Origin: Bacilli bacterium
Lineage (GTDB): Bacteria; Bacillota_I; Bacilli_A; RF39; UBA660
Length of the DNA: 64,000 bases
Reading direction: 5' to 3'
NCBI GenBank assembly: GCA_017548925.1
Contig: JAFYYX010000001.1
Coordinates: forward strand, 764,658 to 828,657
Shown piece after piece: positions 1 to 7,363 of this stretch. A program made the position numbers and the translations under genes. How positions within the stretch are numbered: the first letter of the stretch is position 1; the number at the start of each line of letters is the position of its first letter. The notes beneath the pieces are model-generated. The model was given only the letters and a program-made list of their open reading frames with translations, did no database searches and had not been told where the DNA came from.

Positions 1-1491
1 TACTTTTATATTGACAACTGCATTAATCTTATTTACTTTTTCAATTTTAGATTGACCAAAATTAAATCTACTAGATCTACTTGATGAAGATTTACTTGAT
101 GATTTAGAACTACTACTAGGTGCATCAGGTGGAGTCATACCAAAGTTTTGACTTGCATCTTCATATTTAGATTCAGCATTTGATATTTCTGATTTAAGTA
201 GATTATTTGCAATTGGTACAGATGTAAATGCACCAACAGCAGCACCAATTGATAGTGATACTAAAGCAACAATTAATAGTTCCATCATGAACTGAAATGC
301 TACTTTAATTTTTTTCATACCAATAGTTCTAAGTACGCCTATTTCATATTTTCTTTCTCTTATATTAATCATATTAATAACAATTAATACAACAGATCCA
401 ATAACTAAAGTAACAATTAAGAATGTTGTTGCAAAGTTTTTAACATTAGTTATTGATGATGTTGCTTCTTTAATATCATCAACATTATTTGTTACTTCAT
501 AGTAATCTCCTAAACCTTTAGTTTTTACTTCACTAGCAAACATATCAGCATCATTCATATCTTTTAAAATATAAGTTGGTGTAACAGTTGCTTCTAAGTC
601 TTCATTTTTTTCTAATATTGTTTTAACTACAGTAGTGTTAGTTATAATCTTATTAGCACTATTTGAAAACATGTTAGTTACTTTATTAGATTCATCACTA
701 TTTTCTTTATAAATACCTGTAACAGTTAATTCATAAGTATTTTTAGTATTATCGGTATCAACTAACTTAATAGTATCTCCTACTTTAATTTCATTTAAAG
801 TAGCAAGCTCTTCTGATATAACAGCATAATTACCTGTAAAATCACTATTTACTTCTCCATCAGTTATTTTATATTCACCATTAATAAACTCCTTCATATC
901 TTCATATGAATTATAACCAACTAAAGTAAAAGCTCCTTTACTAGCTTTTTCATTATATATTTTTTCTGTTTTCTTAGTTGTTGTTCTTTTAGTTGTAGAT
1001 GATCCACCGCCAGGATATCCTCCAGGTCCTCCTCCAGGAAATCCACTAGGAGCACCACCACTAAATTTTCTTGTACTAGTAGTAGTTTTAGTTGTTGTAG
1101 TTTCTTTAACCAAACTATCAGTTGCTTCTGTTAAACCATCACCATTAATACCAAGTGATAGTGTGTAATAGTAACTATCTACATACTTAGAGTCTCCGTA
1201 TGATTTAACCTCTTCTTCAGTAATAGATTTAATCTCATTAAAAGCATTAATCATTTCTTCTTGAGATTTATCATCTTCTCTTAAAGATTCCATAAGCTTA
1301 TTCCTATTCATTGAAATTTCTGCTTTAAATGGATTCTTTTCAACATAAGATTTAACAATCTTATTTGCACTTTCTCTTATAGCAAGAGTAATTGCACATG
1401 CTGCAGATATAACAATAATTATTATACCTATTAAAATATTTCTTCCTTTACTTCTTGTAATATTTCTTGCTGCATTCTTTAAAATATACAT
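1..1491 (-). CDS. MacB/FtsX-type ABC transporter permease (3' end outside window)
   Basis: The first 497 codons are present and the frame is still open at base 1. The protein starts MYILKNAARN with one membrane segment at about residues 20-40, followed by a large extracytoplasmic domain of the MacB periplasmic-core type. A second membrane block contains the FtsX-family phrase ERKYEIGVLRTIGMKK, typical of permeases that export peptides or lipoproteins or sense antimicrobials. A Gly/Pro-rich stretch flanked by Thr/Lys runs lies in the extracytoplasmic domain, and a Ser-rich stretch follows the second membrane block; both are unusual low-complexity inserts. The start has the Shine-Dalgarno GAGG nine bases upstream. 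The partner ATPase is not visible and may lie beyond base 1. The two-component system just upstream is a plausible regulator, which is inference. Confidence 0.85.
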   Translation of the reverse strand, partial: MYILKNAARNITRSKGRNILIGIIIIVISAACAITLAIRESANKIVKSYVEKNPFKAEISMNRNKLMESLREDDKSQEEMINAFNEIKSITEEEVKSYGDSKYVDSYYYTLSLGINGDGLTEATDSLVKETTTTKTTTSTRKFSGGAPSGFPGGGPGGYPGGGSSTTKRTTTKKTEKIYNEKASKGAFTLVGYNSYEDMKEFINGEYKITDGEVNSDFTGNYAVISEELATLNEIKVGDTIKLVDTDNTKNTYELTVTGIYKENSDESNKVTNMFSNSANKIITNTTVVKTILEKNEDLEATVTPTYILKDMNDADMFASEVKTKGLGDYYEVTNNVDDIKEATSSITNVKNFATTFLIVTLVIGSVVLIVINMINIRERKYEIGVLRTIGMKKIKVAFQFMMELLIVALVSLSIGAAVGAFTSVPIANNLLKSEISNAESKYEDASQNFGMTPPDAPSSSSKSSSKSSSSRSSRFNFGQSKIEKVNKINAVVNIKV

Positions 1492-1540
1492 TCTTTTTCC
1501 TCACTTTCGCTATTAATATAAATGTTGAAACTTAAACAAA

Positions 1541-1669
1541 AATTAAAAAACCAAATATTTTTTAAATATTTGGTTTTAGTTTATAAAAATTTTATTTAAG
1601 TACTTCTTATCAAATAATAATAGAAAGGAGCAGTTTATTTATTTATATATAATTCATACTTAAATAAAA
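1541..1669 (-). ncRNA. Candidate small RNA or structured leader upstream of the permease
   Basis: This 332-base gene-free gap (1492-1823) is not empty. A TATAAT box at 1676-1681 predicts a minus-strand start near 1669. A perfect 13-base inverted repeat (1590-1602 with 1657-1669) would close a stem from the very 5' end. The enclosed loop contains CUCCUUUCU (complement of 1622-1630), the exact complement of the AGAAAGGAG Shine-Dalgarno used by nearby genes. An intrinsic terminator follows at 1547-1577. It could be a trans-acting RNA of about 130 nt or an attenuator leader of the permease mRNA. No known RNA family was recognised. Confidence 0.45.
1547..1577 (-). terminator. Intrinsic terminator inside the permease leader
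   Basis: A 14-bp perfect stem (1547-1560 with 1564-1577, AAAACCAAATATTT arm) is followed on the minus strand by TTTTTTAATT. It lies 56 bases before the permease start and well after the histidine kinase terminator, so no neighbouring gene needs it as its end. Confidence 0.7.
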
Positions 1670-1675
1670 ATAATT

Positions 1676-1681
1676 ATTATA
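1676..1681 (-). promoter_or_regulatory. Possible -10 box for the small RNA or permease
   Basis: A perfect TATAAT on the minus strand sits six to seven bases before the first base of the 13-base inverted repeat. No good -35 hexamer is visible at 16-18 bases, so this is a weak promoter call resting on position and the -10 only. Confidence 0.35.
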
Positions 1682-1790
1682 GTAGGTTAATTGTAGTATC
1701 ATGAAATTTTTTCAACTTTTATCTTATACTCATCACTTCCTTTTTTATTTTACAAGCTTATTATATAAACCATTTCTTAAACAAAGATTA

Positions 1791-1822
1791 AAAAAAATAA
1801 AAACTTTTAAAAAGTTTTTATT
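1791..1822 (-). terminator. Terminator of the two-component operon
   Basis: A 13-bp stem (1796-1808 with 1810-1822) directly abuts the histidine kinase stop codon and is followed on the minus strand by a run of T. It ends the response regulator-kinase transcript. Confidence 0.7.
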
Positions 1823-1823
1823 T

Positions 1824-3026
1824 TTATAATTTTACTGTAAATGTAGTCTTTTCGTTTTTAGATTCAACTGATATGTCACCATTATGTAGATCAACTATTT
1901 TCTTAGCAATAGATAAGCCTAGTCCATAATTATTAGATTTTCTATTTCTTGATTTATCAGCTCTATAGAATCTATCAAATATTCTATTTATATCTTCTTC
2001 TTTAATTTCTTCACCTTGATTAGATACTTTTAAATATATATCTTTATCAGTATATAAACTAACCTTTACTTTACCATTTTTCTTACTATATTTAATTGCA
2101 TTATCAATTAAAATACTTATAAGTTCTTTAATCTTTTCTTCATTTACTTCACATTTAATATTAGGTTTAATATCATAAGTGAATTTTAAACTGTTTTCAA
2201 AAAATAAACTTTCATAAGGTAGTAGTGATGATTCAATTAATTTAGATAAATCAACATGTTCTTTTTTAAACTCTTTATTTTCTAAACTATTTAAATCAAG
2301 AAGTTCAGTAACAAGTTTATTCATACGATCAGATTCAGATTTTATATTATTAAGCCATTTTTTTTCTTTATCTTGTTCATATGCATCAGCTGATGCCATT
2401 ATAACTGCAATAGGTGTTTTAAGTTCGTGTGATGCATCACCAATAAATCTTTTTTCTCTTTCAAAAGATTCCTCAACTGGTTTAACAATCCACTTAGTTA
2501 AGAATCTTGTTAAGAAATATGCAATGATTTCTACTATAAAGAAAATTATTAATGATGTAACCATATATCTATACATTCTATTAGTTTGATTAGTATTATC
2601 AACAATAGTTAAAATATTAAATCTATCTATAGAATATGAATATTTTTTAGTAAGTAGATTAATCTCTAAATCTGACTTTTTAGTACTTAAAACTCTTTCA
2701 GCAAACTTTTTAACTTCAGATTCATCTAAATCATCATTAGTATTTCGAAGAAGTTCTTTATAATTACCTTCACTATCAAGAGCAATATTATATACATTGT
2801 AATCAATAAAGATATCTCTTCTTGTTCTATCAAATGTAGGTCTATCAGGCCCAGATACTTCAAAATCAGTTTGAATGATTCCCATTCTACTTCTTCTTAA
2901 AACATCTTCAATACTATTTTTTTCTCTATTATATTCTCTTAAATTACTAAGTAGTAATAAAGAAAAAGTAAATATTGTAAGTATTAAAAAGATAGTAACA
3001 AAAACTTTAACTCTTAGTTTTTTCAT
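1824..3026 (-). CDS. Sensor histidine kinase, OmpR-partner type
   Basis: A 400-residue membrane kinase that should phosphorylate the response regulator encoded just upstream. Two transmembrane segments (about 9-27 and 155-175) bracket an extracytoplasmic sensor of some 125 residues without a recognised fold. The H box is FIGDASHELKTPIAV, with phospho-acceptor His200. The N box LISILIDNAIKYSKK and G box NYGLGLSIAKKIVDLHNGD complete a HATPase domain. The start at 3026 (ATG) is preferred over the in-frame TTG one codon earlier because AGAGGTG is correctly spaced from the ATG. The gene overlaps the end of the response regulator gene by 20 bases, implying translational coupling. The signal sensed is unknown; the neighbouring MacB-like permease suggests cell-envelope stress, which is inference. 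Confidence 0.93.
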   Translation of the reverse strand: MKKLRVKVFVTIFLILTIFTFSLLLLSNLREYNREKNSIEDVLRRSRMGIIQTDFEVSGPDRPTFDRTRRDIFIDYNVYNIALDSEGNYKELLRNTNDDLDESEVKKFAERVLSTKKSDLEINLLTKKYSYSIDRFNILTIVDNTNQTNRMYRYMVTSLIIFFIVEIIAYFLTRFLTKWIVKPVEESFEREKRFIGDASHELKTPIAVIMASADAYEQDKEKKWLNNIKSESDRMNKLVTELLDLNSLENKEFKKEHVDLSKLIESSLLPYESLFFENSLKFTYDIKPNIKCEVNEEKIKELISILIDNAIKYSKKNGKVKVSLYTDKDIYLKVSNQGEEIKEEDINRIFDRFYRADKSRNRKSNNYGLGLSIAKKIVDLHNGDISVESKNEKTTFTVKL

Positions 3027-3696
3027 CAAGCACCTCTAACTTATAACCTAGATTTCTAACTGCTTTTATATTTAAGTTAGAGTTTATAAGTTTTAGTTTT
3101 TTTCTTATAAATGAAAGGTAAGCTTCTAAACTGTTACTTTCAACCTCACTATCATATCCCCAAATTTTATTAAAGATTTGTTCTTTATCTAAAACTTGAT
3201 TTAAGTTATTCATAAAGTTTTCAAGAAGTTGAAATTCTTTTCCTATAATACTTACTTCTTCTTTCGTATCTTTATTAATTAATAAAAGTTTATCAATATC
3301 TAAAACTGTATTACCTATTTCAATATTATTATCTTTATTATTTTTTCTAAGCTGAATATTAACTCTAGCTAAAAGTTCATCCATATGAAATGGTTTTGTA
3401 ATATAATCATCTGCTCCATTATTAAGACCAGTTAATTTATCTTCAATAGTACTTTTAGCTGTAAGCATTAATACTTTACTATCAATATTTTCATTTTTTA
3501 ATTCTTCCAAAATTTCAAAACCATCAATTCCTGGAAGCATTACATCTAAAATAATAAGATCATAAATATTAGTGAGTGCCTCATCCAAGCCCTCATCACC
3601 ATCAGTTTTAATGGTTACATCATATTTTTTCTTTAAAAGCATGGCTTTAATAGCATCAGCTAAATTAAATTCATCTTCAATAATAAGTATTTTCAT
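3007..3696 (-). CDS. OmpR/PhoB-family response regulator
   Basis: A 229-residue DNA-binding regulator and first gene of the two-component operon. The receiver domain (1-118) has the acidic pocket IIEDE, phospho-acceptor Asp51 in LIILDVMLPG, Thr79 and Lys101 in DYITKPFH. The C-terminal winged helix (about 125-222) ends with the family phrase VRNLGYKLEV. Length and domain order are standard for the family. It starts at an ATG preceded by AAGGTGAT. The gene is expressed from an extended -10 promoter at 3754-3781, just downstream of the non-coding RNA terminator. Targets cannot be read from the sequence, but the permease downstream of the kinase is the obvious candidate. Confidence 0.95.
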   Translation of the reverse strand: MKILIIEDEFNLADAIKAMLLKKKYDVTIKTDGDEGLDEALTNIYDLIILDVMLPGIDGFEILEELKNENIDSKVLMLTAKSTIEDKLTGLNNGADDYITKPFHMDELLARVNIQLRKNNKDNNIEIGNTVLDIDKLLLINKDTKEEVSIIGKEFQLLENFMNNLNQVLDKEQIFNKIWGYDSEVESNSLEAYLSFIRKKLKLINSNLNIKAVRNLGYKLEVLDEKTKS

Positions 3697-3753
3697 CGAT
3701 AATCACCTTCGAAAATAATTTAATAAAAATTTATTAAATAAATCTTAAAATAT

Positions 3754-3781
3754 ATTATAACATTAAAAAAGACATTTCCAA
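3754..3781 (-). promoter_or_regulatory. Promoter of the response regulator-kinase operon
   Basis: Extended -10 TGTTATAAT (TATAAT at 3754-3759) with TTGGAA 16 bases upstream (3776-3781). The -35 falls inside the stem of the preceding terminator. Downstream, an AT-only palindrome at 3719-3738 could be an operator but could also be chance. Confidence 0.5.
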
Positions 3782-3799
3782 AAAGGAAATATCTTTTTT
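3765..3799 (-). terminator. Terminator of the DUF3800-linked RNA
   Basis: A 15-base arm (3765-3779) pairs with 3785-3799 around an AAAAA loop, with one C-A mismatch. It ends in TTTTTT on both strands, so it can work in both directions. It ends the non-coding RNA that starts near 3891. Confidence 0.75.
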
Positions 3800-3891
3800 A
3801 AACAACGTTATTTGCCTTATTGCGATGACAACTAATATGCCACTTACCTAGCCAATTTCCGGGCGGCGCTCTCTAAGGACTTACTGCTAAC
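3765..3891 (-). ncRNA. Structured non-coding RNA next to a DUF3800 gene
   Basis: This stretch has no reading frame and is much richer in G and C (close to half between 3805 and 3890) than the rest of this very AT-rich window. That is the usual mark of a structured RNA in such genomes. A near-consensus promoter (TTGACA, 18 bases, TATATT) sits directly upstream and a strong terminator closes it, giving an RNA of about 127 nt. Visible pairings are a hairpin with arms GUGGCA and UGUCAU (3838-3843 with 3825-3830, loop UAUUAGU) and a longer stem CCUUA with UAAGG bringing both ends together. It follows the DUF3800 gene on the same strand. Several RNA motifs named DUF3800-I and onward are known from comparative genomics to lie beside such genes. 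Membership in one is likely but was not tested. Confidence 0.65.
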
Positions 3892-3897
3892 AAATAA

Positions 3898-3927
3898 AAT
3901 ATACATCATAGGTTTACTTATTGTCAA
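3898..3927 (-). promoter_or_regulatory. Promoter of the non-coding RNA
   Basis: Perfect -35 TTGACA (3922-3927), an 18-base spacer and -10 TATATT (3898-3903). The -35 overlaps the stop codon of the DUF3800 gene, so the RNA can be made independently of that gene's mRNA. Confidence 0.7.
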
Positions 3928-4631
3928 TAGTTAAATGGAAAATAAAATTCATTTTTTATATAATTATTCTTTCTCATATAATTTATCTCTTTATCATACA
4001 TTTTACCTTTAACAATATATGAGTAATATAGATTAGAAAATACATCAGCTATTTGTATTAACTCCTCTACCTCACTTTGATGATATTCAACTGTAAAACC
4101 AAGTTGTAAATGTTTTACTGTAACAAGTTCTATACATAAATACTCCTCAAGTGTATCAATAGTTCTTGTAGAAACATTTCTCTCATCAATGTGAAAATTA
4201 TTATAATCTTTTTTTAAATTATTATTTGAAGAATTATATTCAATACATAATCTAACTAAATAATTAAATGCTCTAGCTTTATTTGTATAAAAATAATTAT
4301 CCGCTAATTGATTAGAGCAGCAAATATAATATAGTTCTATATAATTACACCTACAAAAAAATTCAGCAAATTTTACTTTAAGTTCTTTAGACATAAATGA
4401 ACCTTTTAATTCTTTAAATTTTCCCGATTTATAAAACATATTATGATGTTTATCATCACGTCTTAAAAGATCCAAATTAGCTGAAACAAACCTTTTATAT
4501 GCTCTTTTAAGCATCTTAGGTTCTTTTACATTTACAACACATATTACAAAATACTGATTATATAAATATTTCAATCCTTTTTTAGTCATGCTCCCTGATT
4601 CATCAACATAAAAAGTATTAATATTTATCAC
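3924..4631 (-). CDS. DUF3800 domain protein
   Basis: A 235-residue protein of the DUF3800 family, whose members carry an acidic, RNase H-like active-site pattern but have no settled function. Visible signatures are the N-terminal FYVDESG, an internal HIDERN, and the C-terminal IQIADVFSNLYYSY that corresponds to the family motif around QxAD. The region before FYVDESG is only seven residues. The frame offers just a GTG (4629-4631) that is itself part of the AGGTGAT Shine-Dalgarno; an ATT three codons later (4620-4622) has the ideal six-base spacing, so initiation may be at ATT. The gene is separated from its neighbours by terminators on both sides and is immediately followed by the structured RNA. 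A joint role of protein and RNA is inference. Confidence 0.8.
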   Translation of the reverse strand: MININTFYVDESGSMTKKGLKYLYNQYFVICVVNVKEPKMLKRAYKRFVSANLDLLRRDDKHHNMFYKSGKFKELKGSFMSKELKVKFAEFFCRCNYIELYYICCSNQLADNYFYTNKARAFNYLVRLCIEYNSSNNNLKKDYNNFHIDERNVSTRTIDTLEEYLCIELVTVKHLQLGFTVEYHQSEVEELIQIADVFSNLYYSYIVKGKMYDKEINYMRKNNYIKNEFYFPFNY

Positions 4632-4674
4632 CTACTTAAAAATTATTTTAAATAAATAATATTGTTATATAAAG

Positions 4675-4706
4675 AAAAAGACGTCGATAAATATCGACAT
4701 CTTTTT
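4675..4706 (-). terminator. Terminator of the ABC-2 exporter operon
   Basis: The hairpin GTCGAT-AAAT-ATCGAC is extended by an A-run and T-run arm and lies one base beyond the stop of the last ABC-2 gene on the minus strand. Confidence 0.75.
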
Positions 4707-4707
4707 A

Positions 4708-5487
4708 TTATGATCCGGTAGATGTATATCTTTTTAATCCTTTATAAAATACTACTACTGATAAACCTGTAAATAAAATTGTTACAAGTGGTGATATTGC
4801 ATAAAGTATATTATTAGTTCTTCCTATTAAATATAAAAGTGGATAATAATTTATAAATCCATACGGAATTACAAATGTAAAAAATATAAATACTCCCTTT
4901 TTATATATAGATATTGGATACTCAGCTAAATACTTTCCTCCATCAGTAAATAAATTTTTTACTTCTAATCCATCTACCGTAATAAAGCAGTAAGATGCCG
5001 TAAATATAAATATTCCAAGGAATATCAGAACTGATGAGATAAGCATATTAGCTAAAGTAACTATCTTTAATATATCTAAATTAATATTTAATTTTACGAT
5101 TCCAATAACAATTATAATTAATGCTTGCAGAGCTTTAAATACTTTAACAAAATCTACTTCACTAACAAGTATTTGAAGTAGAATATTTTTAGGTCTAACT
5201 AAGAATCTATCTAAAGATCCTTTTATGATATGATCTTCAAATCTATCAATTCCTCTAAAGAATGTTTCACAAAAAGCATATCCAAAATGAATAACTCCGA
5301 AACATATAAAGATTTCATATAGATTGAATCCTTTAATATTATTAAATTTATCAAATAAGGCTACTACCATAAAGTAGTAAGTAAAGAAAACTAAGAATTG
5401 ACTAATTGAATTTATAATTACAGAAGCTTTATATTCAAGTTTGGTTTTTATACATAGCTTCATGCTATTTATAAAATACCTAACCAC
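4708..5487 (-). CDS. ABC-2 type permease, DUF990 family (subunit 2)
   Basis: A 259-residue integral membrane protein with about six hydrophobic segments, matching the ABC2_membrane_6 (DUF990) family. The diagnostic cytoplasmic phrase IIKGSLDRFLVRPKN follows the second helix pair. It is the third gene of an ATPase-permease-permease operon and overlaps the preceding permease gene by eight bases. The annotated GTG start (5487) is embedded in AAGGTGG, itself Shine-Dalgarno-like. The next ATG is at 5463 and would remove eight residues that family members usually have, so the GTG is kept with reservation. The two DUF990 subunits should form a heterodimeric exporter. The substrate is unknown; related systems export drugs or lipids. 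Confidence 0.88.
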   Translation of the reverse strand: MVRYFINSMKLCIKTKLEYKASVIINSISQFLVFFTYYFMVVALFDKFNNIKGFNLYEIFICFGVIHFGYAFCETFFRGIDRFEDHIIKGSLDRFLVRPKNILLQILVSEVDFVKVFKALQALIIIVIGIVKLNINLDILKIVTLANMLISSVLIFLGIFIFTASYCFITVDGLEVKNLFTDGGKYLAEYPISIYKKGVFIFFTFVIPYGFINYYPLLYLIGRTNNILYAISPLVTILFTGLSVVVFYKGLKRYTSTGS

Positions 5488-6286
5488 CTTGAATCACTGC
5501 TTTTCTTAAAGCTATTTTAGATACCATATAACCAATTAATACTATTACTATAATCCATAGTATATTTATTGGTATTAGGTTTATTCCACTAGATATACTT
5601 ATATCTCCCATATATATTCGATATGGAAAATCAGATAAGAATCTAAATGGTAATATATAAGCTATGATTCTAAGAATTTTAGGTAAAAATGGAATTGGAA
5701 CAATTCCTCCCATAAATAGTTCACCTATTACTGCATAAAAACTAAATACTCCTCTTGAATCAATTGTAAATATTGTAAGTAAATGTACTAAAATTGATAA
5801 AGCTGTAATTAAAAATGATGATAATACTAATATTACTAAAAATATAATAAATGCACCTATTGATGTAGGAGCTCCTAAATTATATGGTTTAGGAAGTAAA
5901 ACAGAAACTATTACAATTGGAAAGAATCTAAGCATTACAGATATTAATCTATGGGCATATAGTTTAATATAGAATTTAAAGTAAAAATCTTGTGGTCTAA
6001 TTATTTCATATGCTAAGTTTCCATCTTTAATCATATTAAGTAATTCTGAATCTTTTAAAACTGGTATTCTAAGAGCATAAAATGCTTGACCAAGCCACAT
6101 ATAAGATATTACATTTTCTAGGCTCATTGGAGCACTTATTCCAGCATTTGATTCATATAAAGCTATATAAAATAGTATATACATAAATCCAAAGAATAAC
6201 TGTGTACTTACGCCTGCAAGAGCTGCTGCTCTATACTGTATATTAGTAATAATTCTTAGTTTAAAATAACTTAGATATGATCTCAT
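5480..6286 (-). CDS. ABC-2 type permease, DUF990 family (subunit 1)
   Basis: A 268-residue membrane protein with six predicted helices and the family phrase MIKDGNLAYEIIRPQDFYFK after the second helix pair. It is paralogous in layout to the next gene, so the transporter is a heterodimer of two permeases. The start ATG overlaps the stop of the ATPase gene as ATGA, a typical coupling arrangement. No accessory lipoprotein or substrate-binding protein is encoded nearby, which fits an exporter rather than an importer. Nothing in the sequence identifies the substrate. Confidence 0.9.
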   Translation of the reverse strand: MRSYLSYFKLRIITNIQYRAAALAGVSTQLFFGFMYILFYIALYESNAGISAPMSLENVISYMWLGQAFYALRIPVLKDSELLNMIKDGNLAYEIIRPQDFYFKFYIKLYAHRLISVMLRFFPIVIVSVLLPKPYNLGAPTSIGAFIIFLVILVLSSFLITALSILVHLLTIFTIDSRGVFSFYAVIGELFMGGIVPIPFLPKILRIIAYILPFRFLSDFPYRIYMGDISISSGINLIPINILWIIVIVLIGYMVSKIALRKAVIQGG

Positions 6287-7266
6287 ATCTTATAGTCTTG
6301 ATATAGTTTTAAGATAATATTATCAATTGATTCATTATCGATATCCATATCATCTATTTCATAATTTTTTGATAAATAATTTATGAAATTTGATATGGAT
6401 AATTTATTAGAATCAATAATAAAACTATATCCACCATCAGATTTTTCTTTTTTTATGATGCCATTTATTTTGATATCTTTAATAATATTTTTTGTATAGA
6501 CAACTATACTTTTGTGACTGCCATATGTTGTTTTAAGTTTGTTTAAAGAGCCATCGTATAATATCTCACCTTTACCTATTAAAATAATTCTTTTAGCTAA
6601 AGTATCGATATCCATCATATCGTGAGTAGTTAAAATAACAGTAACTTTTCTTTCTTTATTTATCCTTAGAATAAAGTCTCTAACTATTTTTTTACTCACG
6701 GCATCAAGACCGATTGTTGGTTCATCAAGAAATAATATTTTAGGGCTATGAAGAAGGGATGCTGCAATTTCACATCTCATACGCTCACCTAAACTAAGGG
6801 ACCTCACTGGTTTTTTTATTATTTCTCCAATTTTTAAGAGATTTATAAGTTCGGTTTCGTTTTTTAAGTAAGTTTTTTCAGGAACCTTATAGATATCTTT
6901 TAGAAGATCAAAAGTATCTTCAGCAGGTATATCCCAGGCCAACTGACTTCTTTGTCCAAAAACAACACCGATATTAGAAACATATTTTTTTCGATCTTTA
7001 AATGGATCAAGTCCATTAACTCTTATGTTTCCAGCGGTTGGTAATAAAATTCCACTAAGCATTTTGATAGTTGTACTTTTTCCGGCACCGTTTGGACCTA
7101 TATAACCAACAATTTCACCTTTTTCAATTGAAAACGATATATTCTTCACAGCATCAACGAATACATAGTTTCTTTTGAAGAAGGACTTTAAGGCATTTTT
7201 AAGTCCACTATTTCTCTTGGACACCTTAAAGGTTTTACTAATCTTGTCAACTTTGATGTATGACAT
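6283..7266 (-). CDS. ABC transporter ATPase (DUF990-type exporter)
   Basis: A 327-residue ATP-binding subunit. Walker A GPNGAGKST is at residues 57-65, the signature SLSLGERMRC near 157-165, Walker B ILFLDEP with Asp181/Glu182, and the switch His215 in TTHD. About 95 further residues form a C-terminal regulatory domain typical of the drug/lipid exporter ATPases paired with DUF990 permeases. The N-terminal segment before the Walker A includes an amphipathic insert (GLKNALKSFFKRNY) often seen in this subfamily. The start ATG has a perfect AGAAAGGAG. The operon's promoter lies before an intrinsic terminator, so expression probably depends on readthrough. Confidence 0.95.
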   Translation of the reverse strand: MSYIKVDKISKTFKVSKRNSGLKNALKSFFKRNYVFVDAVKNISFSIEKGEIVGYIGPNGAGKSTTIKMLSGILLPTAGNIRVNGLDPFKDRKKYVSNIGVVFGQRSQLAWDIPAEDTFDLLKDIYKVPEKTYLKNETELINLLKIGEIIKKPVRSLSLGERMRCEIAASLLHSPKILFLDEPTIGLDAVSKKIVRDFILRINKERKVTVILTTHDMMDIDTLAKRIILIGKGEILYDGSLNKLKTTYGSHKSIVVYTKNIIKDIKINGIIKKEKSDGGYSFIIDSNKLSISNFINYLSKNYEIDDMDIDNESIDNIILKLYQDYKI

Positions 7267-7290
7267 CTTTTCTCCTTTCTAACAACACGC

Positions 7291-7342
7291 AAAAAAACAC
7301 ATCCATAAAATTTGATAGGTATCAAAATTTTAAGAAATGTGT
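7291..7342 (-). terminator. Terminator/attenuator ahead of the ABC-2 operon
   Basis: A long hairpin has outer arms ACACAT/ATGTGT and an inner AATTTTGATA-type stem around CC, followed on the minus strand by TTTTTTT. It can end the XRE regulator transcript. However, the only visible ABC promoter (7364-7392) lies upstream of it and just 24 bases separate the T-run from the ATPase start. Transcripts of the exporter must therefore pass it. Confidence 0.65.
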
Positions 7343-7363
7343 CAATCTTGGTTGCTACTTCAA

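Noticed and set aside
1701..1829. A plus-strand frame of 42 codons in the gap before the histidine kinase (MKFFQLLSYTHHFLF and onward).
   Set aside because: No ribosome site, no promoter, composition typical of random AT-rich sequence, and it overlaps the kinase terminator and stop.
3719..3738. AT-only palindrome downstream of the response regulator promoter, a possible operator.
   Set aside because: Sequence made only of A and T; too likely by chance to call an operator without comparative data.
3765..3891. Identity of the non-coding RNA as SRP RNA, 6S RNA, tmRNA, tracrRNA or a known riboswitch.
   Set aside because: None of the conserved cores I know of was found (for example GGAAGGAAGCAGCC-like SRP loop, T-box, S-box or TPP boxes), no Cas genes are nearby, and the RNA is too short for tmRNA or RNase P.
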